DNA from: Alphaproteobacteria bacterium
GTDB taxonomy: Bacteria; Pseudomonadota; Alphaproteobacteria; Rhodobacterales; Rhodobacteraceae
DNA: 31,009 bases
Reading direction: 5' to 3'
Assembly: GCA_024277955.1 (NCBI GenBank)
Contig: JAJRUE010000225.1
Location: forward strand, 1-31,009
The notes under the pieces were generated by a model, which had not been told where the DNA came from, made no database searches, and saw nothing but the letters and a program-made list of their open reading frames with translations. A program made the position numbers and the translations under genes. Shown piece after piece: positions 18,400-26,221 of the stretch. How positions within the stretch are numbered: position 1 is the stretch's first letter; every line of letters starts with the position of its first letter.

Positions 18400-18613
18400 G
18401 GTTTTTCCCGTTTTTTCCATCTTGTAGAATTTGGCGCCCCGATACGCAATAAAATTTCATGGAGGCGCAAGAATCTTGTGCGACCGATCGCGCATTGCCG
18501 CGCGCCCGACCGCGCCTGTGGCCGGTTTGTCGCAGGGGTTTCATCTGCGCGCGGCCATGTCTATATCCGGCAGGAACGCGATATTCCCATACGAAATCCC
18601 ACTGGGGGCAGCC

Positions 18614-19561
18614 ATGTCTGACACGAAACACAGCAAAGTCCTGATCATCGGATCGGGCCCCGCCGGCTACACCGCCGGCATTTACGCCAGCCGCGCCATG
18701 CTGGACCCGGTCCTGGTCCAGGGCATCCAGCCCGGTGGTCAGCTGACCATCACCACCGAGGTTGAAAACTGGCCCGGCGACACCGAAGTGCAGGGCCCCG
18801 ACCTGATGGTGCGCATGGAAGCCCATGCCCGCGCCATGGGGACCGAGATCATCGGCGACACGATCCTCGAGGTCGATCTGGAAAGCCGCCCCTTTGTGGC
18901 CAGGGGCGACAGCGGCACCACCTACACGGCGGATGCGCTGATCCTCGCGACCGGCGCACAGGCGCGCTGGCTGGGGCTGCCCAGCGAAGAGAAATTCAAG
19001 GGCTTTGGCGTTTCGGCCTGCGCCACCTGCGACGGATTTTTCTATCGCGGCATGGACGTGGTGGTGGTCGGCGGCGGCAACACGGCGGTGGAAGAGGCGC
19101 TGTTTCTGACCAAATTCGCCTCGAAGGTCACCGTGATCCACCGGCGCGACGAACTGCGGGCGGAAAAGATCCTGCAGCACCGTTTGCTGAAGAACGACAA
19201 GATCGAGATGCTCTGGGATCACACCCTGGAAGAGGTCTTTGGGTCCAAAGATCCGCTGGCCGTGGAAGGGGTGCGCGCCAAAAACGTGAAAACCGGCGAG
19301 ATCACCGAAATCCCGGCCAAGGGCGTCTTTATCGCCATCGGCCACAAGCCGGCCAGCGAACTGGTTGCCGGCAAGCTGGAAACCCGCGCCGGCGGCTATG
19401 TGGTGACCGCGCCCGACAGCACCGCGACCTCGGTCCCCGGGGTCTTTGCCGCGGGCGATCTGACCGACGACAAGTTCCGCCAGGCGGTGACCAGCGCCGG
19501 CATGGGCTGCATGGCCGCGCTCGAGGCCGAACACTGGCTGGCCGAGCAGGAAGACGGTTGA
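18614..19561 (+). CDS. trxB: Thioredoxin-disulfide reductase
   Basis: The 315-residue flavoenzyme reduces thioredoxin with NADPH. The FAD loop IIGSGPAGYTAGIYASR lies near the N-terminus, the redox pair is CATC (SACATCDGF, near residue 138), the NADPH loop is VVGGGNTAVEEALFL and the second FAD signature is GVFAAGDLTDDKFRQA. Length is standard. The ATG at 18614 is the start of the conserved region and is preceded by GGGGGC; an in-frame extension upstream has no similarity to the family. The stop overlaps the start of a RES-domain gene. Confidence 0.97.
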   Translation: MSDTKHSKVLIIGSGPAGYTAGIYASRAMLDPVLVQGIQPGGQLTITTEVENWPGDTEVQGPDLMVRMEAHARAMGTEIIGDTILEVDLESRPFVARGDSGTTYTADALILATGAQARWLGLPSEEKFKGFGVSACATCDGFFYRGMDVVVVGGGNTAVEEALFLTKFASKVTVIHRRDELRAEKILQHRLLKNDKIEMLWDHTLEEVFGSKDPLAVEGVRAKNVKTGEITEIPAKGVFIAIGHKPASELVAGKLETRAGGYVVTAPDSTATSVPGVFAAGDLTDDKFRQAVTSAGMGCMAALEAEHWLAEQEDG

Positions 19562-20076
19562 ACACGGCTTCGGGGCTGTTTTCGGGCCGCCTGTGGCGTA
19601 TCCTGTTTGCCGACCGGCAGACCGAGGCGCTCGGTGCGGCCCGCCACCCCGAAGGCCGGTTCCATCATGATGGCCAGCGGGCACTCTATGCATCCCCCAC
19701 CACCGAGGCGGCCGCGGTGGCGATCGACAGCTATTACCGCCCCGACGATCCACCCCGGGTGATCGTCCCGCTCTGGCTGGAAGGCGCCCGGCTACTGAAT
19801 TTTCGCGCCTCGGCGACCAGCACCGACCTTGGCCTTTCCGGGGATGAACCCACGGTCAACTGGCGCGTGGATCGCGCGGCGGGCCAGCCGGCCCGCAGTT
19901 GGCTTGCCAGCGACGCGGCGCGCGCCGCCGGGGCCGACGGTATCATCTATTATTCGCGCAAGGCAGCACCGCTCTGGCATGTGGCTCTGTTGCGCTGGAA
20001 TGATGGCAAAGTCAGCTTGCGGAATGATGGCCCGGCCCAGCCCTTTACGCCGGATCATTCGTCCCGAACAGATTGA
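19558..20076 (+). CDS. RES-domain protein (NAD+-degrading fold)
   Basis: The 172-residue product fits the RES domain, whose toxin members (MbcT, ParT relatives) degrade or modify NAD+ and pair with an Xre-type antitoxin. LWRI near residue 12 is typical of the start. The three family residues are present: Arg34 in GRF, Glu50 in the TTEAA helix and Ser133 in GADGIIYYSRKA. Tyr44 in LYAS is also typical. The only plausible start is a TTG whose last two bases form the trxB TGA (TTGA overlap), with AGGAAG just upstream, so translation is coupled to trxB. No antitoxin-like gene lies next to it. It may therefore be a non-toxic or differently controlled member. Confidence 0.7.
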   Translation: MNTASGLFSGRLWRILFADRQTEALGAARHPEGRFHHDGQRALYASPTTEAAAVAIDSYYRPDDPPRVIVPLWLEGARLLNFRASATSTDLGLSGDEPTVNWRVDRAAGQPARSWLASDAARAAGADGIIYYSRKAAPLWHVALLRWNDGKVSLRNDGPAQPFTPDHSSRTD

Positions 20077-20123
20077 AATCCCGGAATTATCAACCTGTTT
20101 CCCTCGATTTTCCGCCGCCATGC

Positions 20124-20153
20124 TTGATAATCGCCCCATTCGCGGGCTATTGC
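20124..20153 (+). promoter_or_regulatory. candidate promoter for the sulfate-activation gene
   Basis: TTGATA (20124-20129) and TATTGC (20148-20153) are 18 bases apart, 53 bp before the start codon. The -35 box is good and the -10 box is poor. Weak evidence. Confidence 0.25.
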
Positions 20154-20205
20154 GCCTGCATTGATGTGCCGTTTGGCACCCGAGCAGTCAAAGAGGCGCA
20201 CGCAG

Positions 20206-21912
20206 ATGCAATTGCCCAATCTCGCCCCGATCCCCGAACTCTATGTCTCGTATGACTCCGCGCAAAAGCTCAGGCTCGAGGCCGCCGAACTGCCCAGCTG
20301 GGATCTGACCCAGCGCCAGGTCTGCGATCTGGAACTGCTGATGAACGGCGGGTTCAATCCGCTCAAGGGCTTCCTTGGGCAGGAAGACTACGAAAGCGTC
20401 GTCGAAAACATGCGGCTTGCCGATGGCACGCTCTGGCCGATACCCGTAACGCTGGACATTTCCGAAGAATTCGCCGCCGGCATCGAACCCGGCCAGGACA
20501 TCGCGCTGCGCGATGCCGAAGGGGTGATCCTGGCGATCATGTCGGTCACCGACAAGTGGACCCCCGACAAGGCGCACGAGGCGGCGCATGTCTACGGCGC
20601 CGACGACATCGCGCATCCGGCGGTGAACTACCTGCACCACACGGCGGGGCCGGTTTACCTGGGCGGGCCGATCACCGGCATCCAGCCGCCGGTGCATTAC
20701 GACTTCAAGGCGCGCCGCGACACCCCGAACGAGCTGCGCGCCTATTTCCGCAAGCTGGGCTGGCGCCGGGTGGTCGCGTTCCAGACCCGCAACCCGCTGC
20801 ACCGGGCGCATCAGGAACTGACCTTCCGCGCCGCCAAGGAAGCCCAGGCCAACCTGCTGATCCACCCGGTTGTTGGCATGACCAAGCCGGGCGACGTGGA
20901 CCATTTCACCCGCGTTCGCTGCTACGAGGCGGTGCTGGACAAATACCCGGGCTCGACCACCTCGATGAGCCTGTTGAACCTGGCGATGCGCATGGCCGGG
21001 CCGCGCGAAGCGGTCTGGCACGGGCTGATCCGGGCCAACCACGGCTGCACCCATTTCATCGTCGGGCGCGACCACGCGGGCCCCGGCAACAATTCCGCGG
21101 GCGAGCCGTTTTACGGCCCCTACGACGCGCAAGAGCTGTTTCGCGAACATCAGGACGAGATCGGCGTCGAAATGGTGCCGTTCAAGCACATGGTCTTTGT
21201 GCAGGAACGCGCCCAGTACGAACCGGCGGACGAGGTCGAGCCGGGCGCAACCGTGCTGACCATTTCGGGCACCGAGCTGCGCCGGCGGCTTTCGGAAGGG
21301 CTGGACATTCCCGACTGGTTTTCCTTTCCGGAAGTGGTGGCCGAGCTGCGCCGCACCCGCCCGCCGCGCCACAAGCAGGGGTTCACGGTATTTTTCACCG
21401 GGCTGTCCGGGTCGGGCAAATCGACCATCGCCAACGCGCTGATGGTCAAGCTGATGGAGATGGGCGGCCGGCCGGTGACGCTTCTGGATGGCGACGTGGT
21501 GCGCAAGAACCTGTCGAGCGAGCTTGGCTTTTCCAAGGCGCACCGCGACCTGAACATCCGCCGGATCGGTTTTGTCGCCAGCGAAATCACCAAGAACGGC
21601 GGCATCGCGATCTGCGCCCCGATCGCGCCCTATGCCGCCACCCGGCGCGCGGTGCGCGAGGAAATCGAACAATTCGGCGCCTTTGTCGAAGTGCATGTGG
21701 CGACCTCGCTCGAAGAATGCGAACGCCGCGACCGAAAGGGGCTCTACAAGCTGGCGCGCGAGGGCAAGATCAAGGAATTCACCGGTATTTCCGATCCTTA
21801 CGAGATTCCCGAAAACCCGGAAATCAAAGTCGAAACCGAAAATGTCGCGGTGGACACCTGCGCGCATCAGGTGATCCTCAAGCTGGAAAGCCTGGGGCTG
21901 ATTGCCGGTTAG
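20206..21912 (+). CDS. Bifunctional sulfate adenylyltransferase / adenylylsulfate kinase
   Basis: The 568-residue fusion activates sulfate in two steps: ATP sulfurylase makes APS, and APS kinase phosphorylates it to PAPS, for assimilation to cysteine. The sulfurylase half shows the QTRNPLHRAH motif at residues 193-202 and GRDHAGPG at 287. The kinase half begins with the P-loop GLSGSGKST at 399-407, then LDGDVVRKNLSSELGFS and the family ISDPYEIPENPEI near the end. The order sat-then-kinase in one chain matches the homo-oligomeric type found in many alphaproteobacteria rather than CysDN. The ATG at 20206 has AGAGG upstream. No other cys genes are adjacent. Confidence 0.95.
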   Translation: MQLPNLAPIPELYVSYDSAQKLRLEAAELPSWDLTQRQVCDLELLMNGGFNPLKGFLGQEDYESVVENMRLADGTLWPIPVTLDISEEFAAGIEPGQDIALRDAEGVILAIMSVTDKWTPDKAHEAAHVYGADDIAHPAVNYLHHTAGPVYLGGPITGIQPPVHYDFKARRDTPNELRAYFRKLGWRRVVAFQTRNPLHRAHQELTFRAAKEAQANLLIHPVVGMTKPGDVDHFTRVRCYEAVLDKYPGSTTSMSLLNLAMRMAGPREAVWHGLIRANHGCTHFIVGRDHAGPGNNSAGEPFYGPYDAQELFREHQDEIGVEMVPFKHMVFVQERAQYEPADEVEPGATVLTISGTELRRRLSEGLDIPDWFSFPEVVAELRRTRPPRHKQGFTVFFTGLSGSGKSTIANALMVKLMEMGGRPVTLLDGDVVRKNLSSELGFSKAHRDLNIRRIGFVASEITKNGGIAICAPIAPYAATRRAVREEIEQFGAFVEVHVATSLEECERRDRKGLYKLAREGKIKEFTGISDPYEIPENPEIKVETENVAVDTCAHQVILKLESLGLIAG

Positions 21913-22065
21913 GCTCAAAACCCGACCGACCTGTGCTGCCAGTCTGGCGGATGTCCGTTCTGACAAGGCGCAGGGTCGCAGGAATACGCGCGCCAAGGCA
22001 TGTCCCGGGTAACCGGATCATATCTGTTTGCACCGGAGGGCAGGCGGTCGCCCGGGTGGGCGCGA

Positions 22066-22095
22066 ATGCGCCCGCCGTGGGGCGGGCGGGCGCAT
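22066..22095. terminator. Long GC hairpin between convergent genes
   Basis: ATGCGCCCGCC (22066-22076) and GGCGGGCGCAT (22085-22095) form a perfect 11-bp stem with an 8-base loop. It sits between the sulfate-activation gene (+) and the dehydratase remnant (-). There is no T run, so it may be a Rho-type or structural element. Confidence 0.4.
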
Positions 22096-22146
22096 GCCCG
22101 GGCCGCCTAGGTGTGGACGTGGCCCGGGCGTGGATCGGCGTTGGCG

Positions 22147-23106
22147 TCAGGCGGGGTCGGCAAGAACCTGGCTGAAAAGCGCGCGGTCGATATTGCCGCC
22201 CCTCAGGATCAGGCCCACGTTTTTTCCGGCCAGCGCGCCGCGTTCCTTTAGCGCGGCGGCCAGTGGCGCGGCGCCGGCGCCTTCGGCCAGGTTGTGGGTC
22301 GCGGTGCAATAGAGCCGCATGGCGTGCCTGATCTCGGGGTCGGTGACCTCGACGATGCGCGCCGCACCCCGGGCGTAGATGTCAAAGGCCGCCTGCACCG
22401 GCACCCGCACCGCCATGCCGTCGGCGATGGTGTCGGCTGACGCGGTTTCCACCAGACGCCCGGCCTCGACCGACTGCCTGACCGCATTGGCCCCGCTGGC
22501 CACCACCCCGACGATCTCGGTCGCCAGCCCAAGGGCGTCGCGCGCCGCGATCAGCCCGCAGATGCCCGAACCGCAGCCGATCGGCACATAGTCCACGTCC
22601 AGATCCGGGAGCGCGCTGAACAGTTCCAGCCCGTAGGTCGCCACACCGCGCACCAGTTCCCGGTGGAACGGCGGCACCGGGAACTGGTTTTCGCTGCGCG
22701 CCACGCGCATGGCTTCTTCGCGGGCCTCGTCGAAATCGTCGCCGAACTCGATCAGCTCGGCGCCAAAGGCGCGCATCGCCGCGTTCTTTTCCACCGAATT
22801 GCCGTGCGGCACATAGACCCTGGCGACCAGCCCGGCGGCCACCGCGGCGCGCGCCTGGGACTGACCGTGGTTGCCCCGGGCCGCGGTGATGATGCCGCGC
22901 GCCGCGCCATATTCGCACCGAAGCCAGTCGATGAAGGTAATGCCGCCGCGCACCTTGAACGCGCCGGTCGGGGCGTGGTTTTCGTGTTTGACCACCACAT
23001 TCGCCCCCAGCGCCTGGCCCAGAAGCGGCCAGGCGATCTACGCCGTGGGGGCCATGCGCCGGTGAACCAGCGCCGCGGCATCGTGCAATTCCTGCTTGGT
23101 AAACAT
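22147..23106 (-). pseudogene. Threonine dehydratase-like gene with an in-frame amber codon
   Basis: The full frame runs from ATG 23106 to the stop at 22147, 320 codons with one internal TAG at 23040-23038 (codon 23). Before it the sequence reads MFTKQELHDAAALVHRRMAPTA and after it IAWPLLGQALGANVVVKHENHAPTGAFKVRGG. A glutamine codon (CAG) is expected at that place, so a single C-to-T change explains the stop. The rest is intact: the PLP lysine in GAFKVRGG (Lys51 of the full frame), GCGSGICG and the C-terminal LRGGNI. By family it would be a PLP-dependent threonine/serine-type dehydratase. AGGGGG still precedes the original ATG. Downstream GTG codons could allow a shortened restart. It is the last gene of the phzF/cytochrome b561 series. 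Confidence 0.85.
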
Positions 23107-23120
23107 AGGCTTGCCCCCCT

Positions 23121-24008
23121 TCAAAGGTTCAGCCTGCCGGTCATCAGCACATGGCCGTGGCCGCCGACCCGGACCCCGGAAATATCGTCGCGCGGGCCGA
23201 TGACTTCGACCTCGGCGCGCCCCGGACGGCCCAGCCAGTGGCCCTGTTCGGCCACGAAACGCGGGCGCTCTATCAGCCCTTCGGCCCAGAGATAGGCCGC
23301 CATGCAGCCGGTGGCCGAGCCGGTGAACGGGTCTTCCGCCGGCAGCGGCGGCGGCAGCAGCAGGCGGGAAAACACATCGCCCCGGTCGGTTTCGCCGCCC
23401 AGCGTCACCAGGAACGGTTCAAAGAAATCCGCCGCGCCGCGGTCCAGATACGCCGCCAGCGCATCGCTGTCGAGCACCGCGCGGCGCAGCGCCGCCTTGT
23501 CCCTGAGCACGGTGATGCAAAACCCGGTGCCGGTCGAAACCGTGCGCGGCGCACCAAGGATATCGCCCGCCTCAAGCCCATAGATCGCGGCGATCGCGGC
23601 CGGGTCGTGGCGCGCGCCGAACTGCGGGCGCGGCTGGGTCATCGTGACCAGCGGGGCGGCGCCGGCGGGCGCGCGCACCTCGATCGGCAGCACCCCGGCC
23701 CCGACTTCGAGCGTGAAATCCGCCCGGCCGTCGCGCAACGTTACAAGGCCGCGCGACAACAGCGACACCACGGTGGCCACCGTCGGGTGGCCGGCCATCA
23801 GGATTTCGCGGTTGGCAAGGTAGTAGCGCACCCCGAAATCAGCGCTTTGCGAGGGCACCAGAAAGGCGCATTCCGACAGCGAGGTTTCGCGCACCAGCGC
23901 CAGACGCCGGTCCACAGGCAGATCGCCCGCGTCATGGACGACCACACAGCCGTTGCCGCCAAAGGGGCGGTCGGCAAAGGCATCGACCCAGTCGAAGGAA
24001 TACCCCAC
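23121..24008 (-). CDS. PhzF-family isomerase-like protein
   Basis: The 295-residue protein belongs to the PhzF fold family (diaminopimelate-epimerase-like). Family features are the N-terminal WVDAFADRPFGGNGCVVV, the catalytic Glu46 in LSECAFL (SETAF in PhzF), the MAGHPTVAT loop and DPFTGSATGCMAAYL. Members range from phenazine biosynthesis isomerases to proteins of unknown role; no phenazine genes are near. The start is a GTG at 24008, one base after the cytochrome b561 stop, and gives the usual N-terminus. The dehydratase-like frame follows 14 bp later. Confidence 0.88.
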   Translation of the reverse strand: MGYSFDWVDAFADRPFGGNGCVVVHDAGDLPVDRRLALVRETSLSECAFLVPSQSADFGVRYYLANREILMAGHPTVATVVSLLSRGLVTLRDGRADFTLEVGAGVLPIEVRAPAGAAPLVTMTQPRPQFGARHDPAAIAAIYGLEAGDILGAPRTVSTGTGFCITVLRDKAALRRAVLDSDALAAYLDRGAADFFEPFLVTLGGETDRGDVFSRLLLPPPLPAEDPFTGSATGCMAAYLWAEGLIERPRFVAEQGHWLGRPGRAEVEVIGPRDDISGVRVGGHGHVLMTGRLNL

Positions 24009-24009
24009 C

Positions 24010-24495
24010 TCAGCCGGGCCGGATCATGCGGTGGATCAGGTTGTCGCGCACCACATACTGGTGGTAGATCGCCGCCGCGGCATGCAAAAACACCAGCCCG
24101 AACAACAGGTTGGTCAGCAGCCCGTGAACGCCGCCGGCCAGCGCGACGCCGCCGCCCCAGGCCGCCAGCCCGCTGAGCGGCACCAGCACCAGCAGCCCCA
24201 GAACCGCCTTGTGGGTCCAGTCGCCGATCAGCTCCATCCGCGGGGAACTGCTGGCGGGCGCGCCCGGAACCCCCAGCAGGAACCGCGCCAACAGGCGCAG
24301 CACGACCAGCCCGAGCACCGCAAGCCCGGCGACCACGTGGATCTGCGCGCGCGGCGCGTCATAGGCCTGGCCCTGCGAAACCGCGCGAAAGACCTCCTCC
24401 ATCCAGTCTCCCGAAAGAAACTGGGCGCCGATCAACAGGACGGTCGCCCAGTGTATCCCGATCTGCAACCGGGAATACCCATTTCTGATTTTCAT
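24010..24495 (-). CDS. Cytochrome b561-family protein
   Basis: The 161-residue protein has four membrane segments and matches the bacterial cytochrome b561/CybB-like family, di-haem b proteins that exchange electrons with quinones. Candidate haem ligands are His15 (QIGIHW), His53 (QIHVVAG), His138 (FLHAAAA) and His145 (YHQYV); His95 and His124 are also present. The N-terminus YSRLQIGIHWATVLLI is typical. It lies between a DUF1150 gene and phzF, one base from the latter, so it is likely co-transcribed. Physiological donor and acceptor are unknown. Confidence 0.88.
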   Translation of the reverse strand: MKIRNGYSRLQIGIHWATVLLIGAQFLSGDWMEEVFRAVSQGQAYDAPRAQIHVVAGLAVLGLVVLRLLARFLLGVPGAPASSSPRMELIGDWTHKAVLGLLVLVPLSGLAAWGGGVALAGGVHGLLTNLLFGLVFLHAAAAIYHQYVVRDNLIHRMIRPG

Positions 24496-24545
24496 GTTTT
24501 CTGCCCCGGTCCTTGGCCGGTCCCCTGCCTTGGTGTTGCCTGTCC

Positions 24546-24779
24546 TCAGTGGACGTTCACCGGCGCCATATCATGCTGGCGCGCCAGCACAAAGGCCAGA
24601 CGCCGGTCGTTCACCAGCGCCAGCCGTTCGCCGTTTTCATCATGCACCGCATAGAGGTTCGTCACCCCGCCGGCTTCGGCCTGGGCGCGCAGCTCTTGCG
24701 GCAATTCGTCAAGCGCGACCGGACGTATGTAGACGATCGGCGTGCCGCTTCCGGGAATGTCTTGGTATTTCGTGTTCAA
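24546..24779 (-). CDS. DUF1150-family protein
   Basis: A 77-residue soluble protein that matches DUF1150, a family of small proteins found next to hsp20 genes in alphaproteobacteria. Typical sections are IVYIRPVALDELP near the start and LYAVHDENGERLALVNDRRLAFVLARQHDM in the second half. It follows hsp20 by 29 bp, so it almost certainly shares its transcript and heat-shock control. Its molecular function is not known to me. Confidence 0.85.
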   Translation of the reverse strand: MNTKYQDIPGSGTPIVYIRPVALDELPQELRAQAEAGGVTNLYAVHDENGERLALVNDRRLAFVLARQHDMAPVNVH

Positions 24780-24808
24780 TCCAGTTCTCCGATCAGTAGC
24801 TCGGCCCC

Positions 24809-25222
24809 TCAGCCCCGCTTTATCGAGATCTTCTGCACGAGTTTTTCCGGTTCTTGCCGTTTCAGATCCACATGCAGAAGCCCGTTTTCCAGCTTGGCCC
24901 CGGCCACCTCGACCCCGTCCGCCAGCACGAAGCTGCGCTGGAACTGCCGCGCAGCGATGCCCTGGTGCAGGAACACCCGGCCTTCGCTGTCATCGGCCTG
25001 GCGGCCGCGAATGACCAGCTGGCGGTCTTCGACAGTGATCGACAGGTCTTCTTCGGCAAACCCGGCCACCGCCAGGGTAATGCGAAAGCTGTTTTCGCTG
25101 GTCTGTTCGATGTTGAACGGGGGATATCCGCCAAGATCGGATTTCTTGGTGCGTTCCATCATCCGTTCAAGCTGGTCGAACCCCAGCAGAAACGGGTGTG
25201 TGCTCAGAGTCATCTTGCTCAT
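24809..25222 (-). CDS. Hsp20-family small heat-shock protein
   Basis: The 137-residue holdase-type chaperone has an N-terminal arm (STHPFLLGFDQLERMMERT), an alpha-crystallin domain (YPPFNIEQTSENSFRITLAVAGFAEEDLSITVEDRQLVIRG through GRVFLHQGIAARQFQRSFVLADGVEV and AKLENGLLHVDL) and the C-terminal ISIKRG. It belongs to the IbpA-type subgroup, which binds unfolding proteins and keeps them available for DnaK/ClpB. AAGGA lies before the ATG. A good sigma-32-type promoter is 63 bp upstream, and a DUF1150 gene follows. Confidence 0.95.
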   Translation of the reverse strand: MSKMTLSTHPFLLGFDQLERMMERTKKSDLGGYPPFNIEQTSENSFRITLAVAGFAEEDLSITVEDRQLVIRGRQADDSEGRVFLHQGIAARQFQRSFVLADGVEVAGAKLENGLLHVDLKRQEPEKLVQKISIKRG

Positions 25223-25284
25223 CGGTGCGTCCTTTTCAAAGCGACAGTCGTGTTTCGGCCCCGTCTGGCGACCTCACGGGGCAA

Positions 25285-25313
25285 ATATGGGGTCGCCGTG
25301 GCCCGGCTGCAAG
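25285..25313 (-). promoter_or_regulatory. Sigma-32 (RpoH)-type promoter for hsp20
   Basis: On the minus strand CTTGCAG (25313-25307) and CCCCATAT (25292-25285) are separated by 14 bases. This agrees with the RpoH consensus CTTGAAA-N11-16-CCCCATNT, the -10 box perfectly. Transcription would begin near 25278, leaving a leader of roughly 55 bases. Confidence 0.75.
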
Positions 25314-25417
25314 CCCATGTCCGCAGCAATGGGCCACCCATGGCATCCCCCTTGGCGCGGCCCGGAAAACCCGCTATTTTCAAGGAACTTTCCGCGAAAC
25401 GACTCGGCCGGAGCGCC

Positions 25418-25636
25418 ATGAACAAGACCACCAGGATGGATCACCAGCAGGTCCTGCGGGTAAAGCTCGAGGTGCTGCGCCGCGAGCACCGCGATCTGGA
25501 CGAAGCGATCCACGCCCTGCAAGAGGCGCGTCACCCCGATCAGCTGCGCCTGCGCCGGTTGAAAAAGCAGAAACTGGCGCTCAAGGACCAGATCGTGCTG
25601 ATCGAGGACGAACTGACCCCCGACATCATTGCCTAG
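25418..25636 (+). CDS. YdcH/DUF465-like protein
   Basis: A 72-residue, mostly helical protein of the YdcH (DUF465) family: LEVLRREHRDLDEAIHALQEARHPDQLRLRRLKKQKLALKDQIVLIEDELTPDI. The heptad-like pattern suggests a coiled coil. GGAGCG precedes the ATG; an in-frame ATG six codons later is an alternative start. It is divergent from hsp20, whose promoter lies about 105 bp upstream, and purE follows 81 bp downstream. Function of the family is not established. Confidence 0.85.
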   Translation: MNKTTRMDHQQVLRVKLEVLRREHRDLDEAIHALQEARHPDQLRLRRLKKQKLALKDQIVLIEDELTPDIIA

Positions 25637-25717
25637 ACCGGCAGGGGCGTTATAGTGCGCCTTCCAAAATCCGGGGGCCGGGATCGGCCGGCCAATGACC
25701 AGCGGGGCGCGAGCAGC

Positions 25718-26221
25718 ATGACACAACCTCTTGTCGGCATCATCATGGGCAGCCAGTCCGACTGGGCCACCATGCGCGAAGCCGCCGCCATCCTGGATGA
25801 GCTGGCCATCGCCCACGAAACCCGCATCGTATCGGCGCACCGCACCCCGGACCGGCTGTGGGATTACGGCAGGACCGCGGCCGAACGCGGGTTGCAGGCG
25901 ATCATCGCCGGGGCTGGCGGGGCGGCGCATCTGCCGGGGATGATGGCCTCGAAAACCCGGGTGCCGGTGATCGGCGTGCCGGTGCAGACGCGCGCGCTTG
26001 GCGGGCTGGACAGCCTCTATTCCATCGTCCAGATGCCGCGCGGCTTTCCGGTGGCGACCATGGCGATCGGCGCCGCCGGGGCCGCCAATGCGGCGCTGAT
26101 GGCGGCCGCGATCTTGGCGCTGAACGATACCGGCCTGGCCGCCCGCCTGGACGCCTGGCGCGCCGCCCTGTCCGCATCGATCCCGCATGAGCCGCTTGAT
26201 CAGGACGCCGGCGATGAGTGA
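25718..26221 (+). CDS. purE: N5-carboxyaminoimidazole ribonucleotide mutase
   Basis: The 167-residue enzyme moves the carboxylate of N5-CAIR to C4 to give CAIR in purine synthesis. The class I PurE motifs are MGSQSDW at residues 10-16, SAHRTPDRL (active-site His), GAGGAAHLPGMMAS and GVPVQTRALGGLDSLYSIVQMPRG. Length is that of the family. It is immediately followed by purK with an 8-bp overlap, as expected for the two-step route. Confidence 0.96.
   Translation: MTQPLVGIIMGSQSDWATMREAAAILDELAIAHETRIVSAHRTPDRLWDYGRTAAERGLQAIIAGAGGAAHLPGMMASKTRVPVIGVPVQTRALGGLDSLYSIVQMPRGFPVATMAIGAAGAANAALMAAAILALNDTGLAARLDAWRAALSASIPHEPLDQDAGDE

Noticed and set aside
20188..21996. A 602-codon minus-strand frame opposite the sulfate-activation gene
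   Set aside because: Shadow frame with composition unlike its real neighbours.
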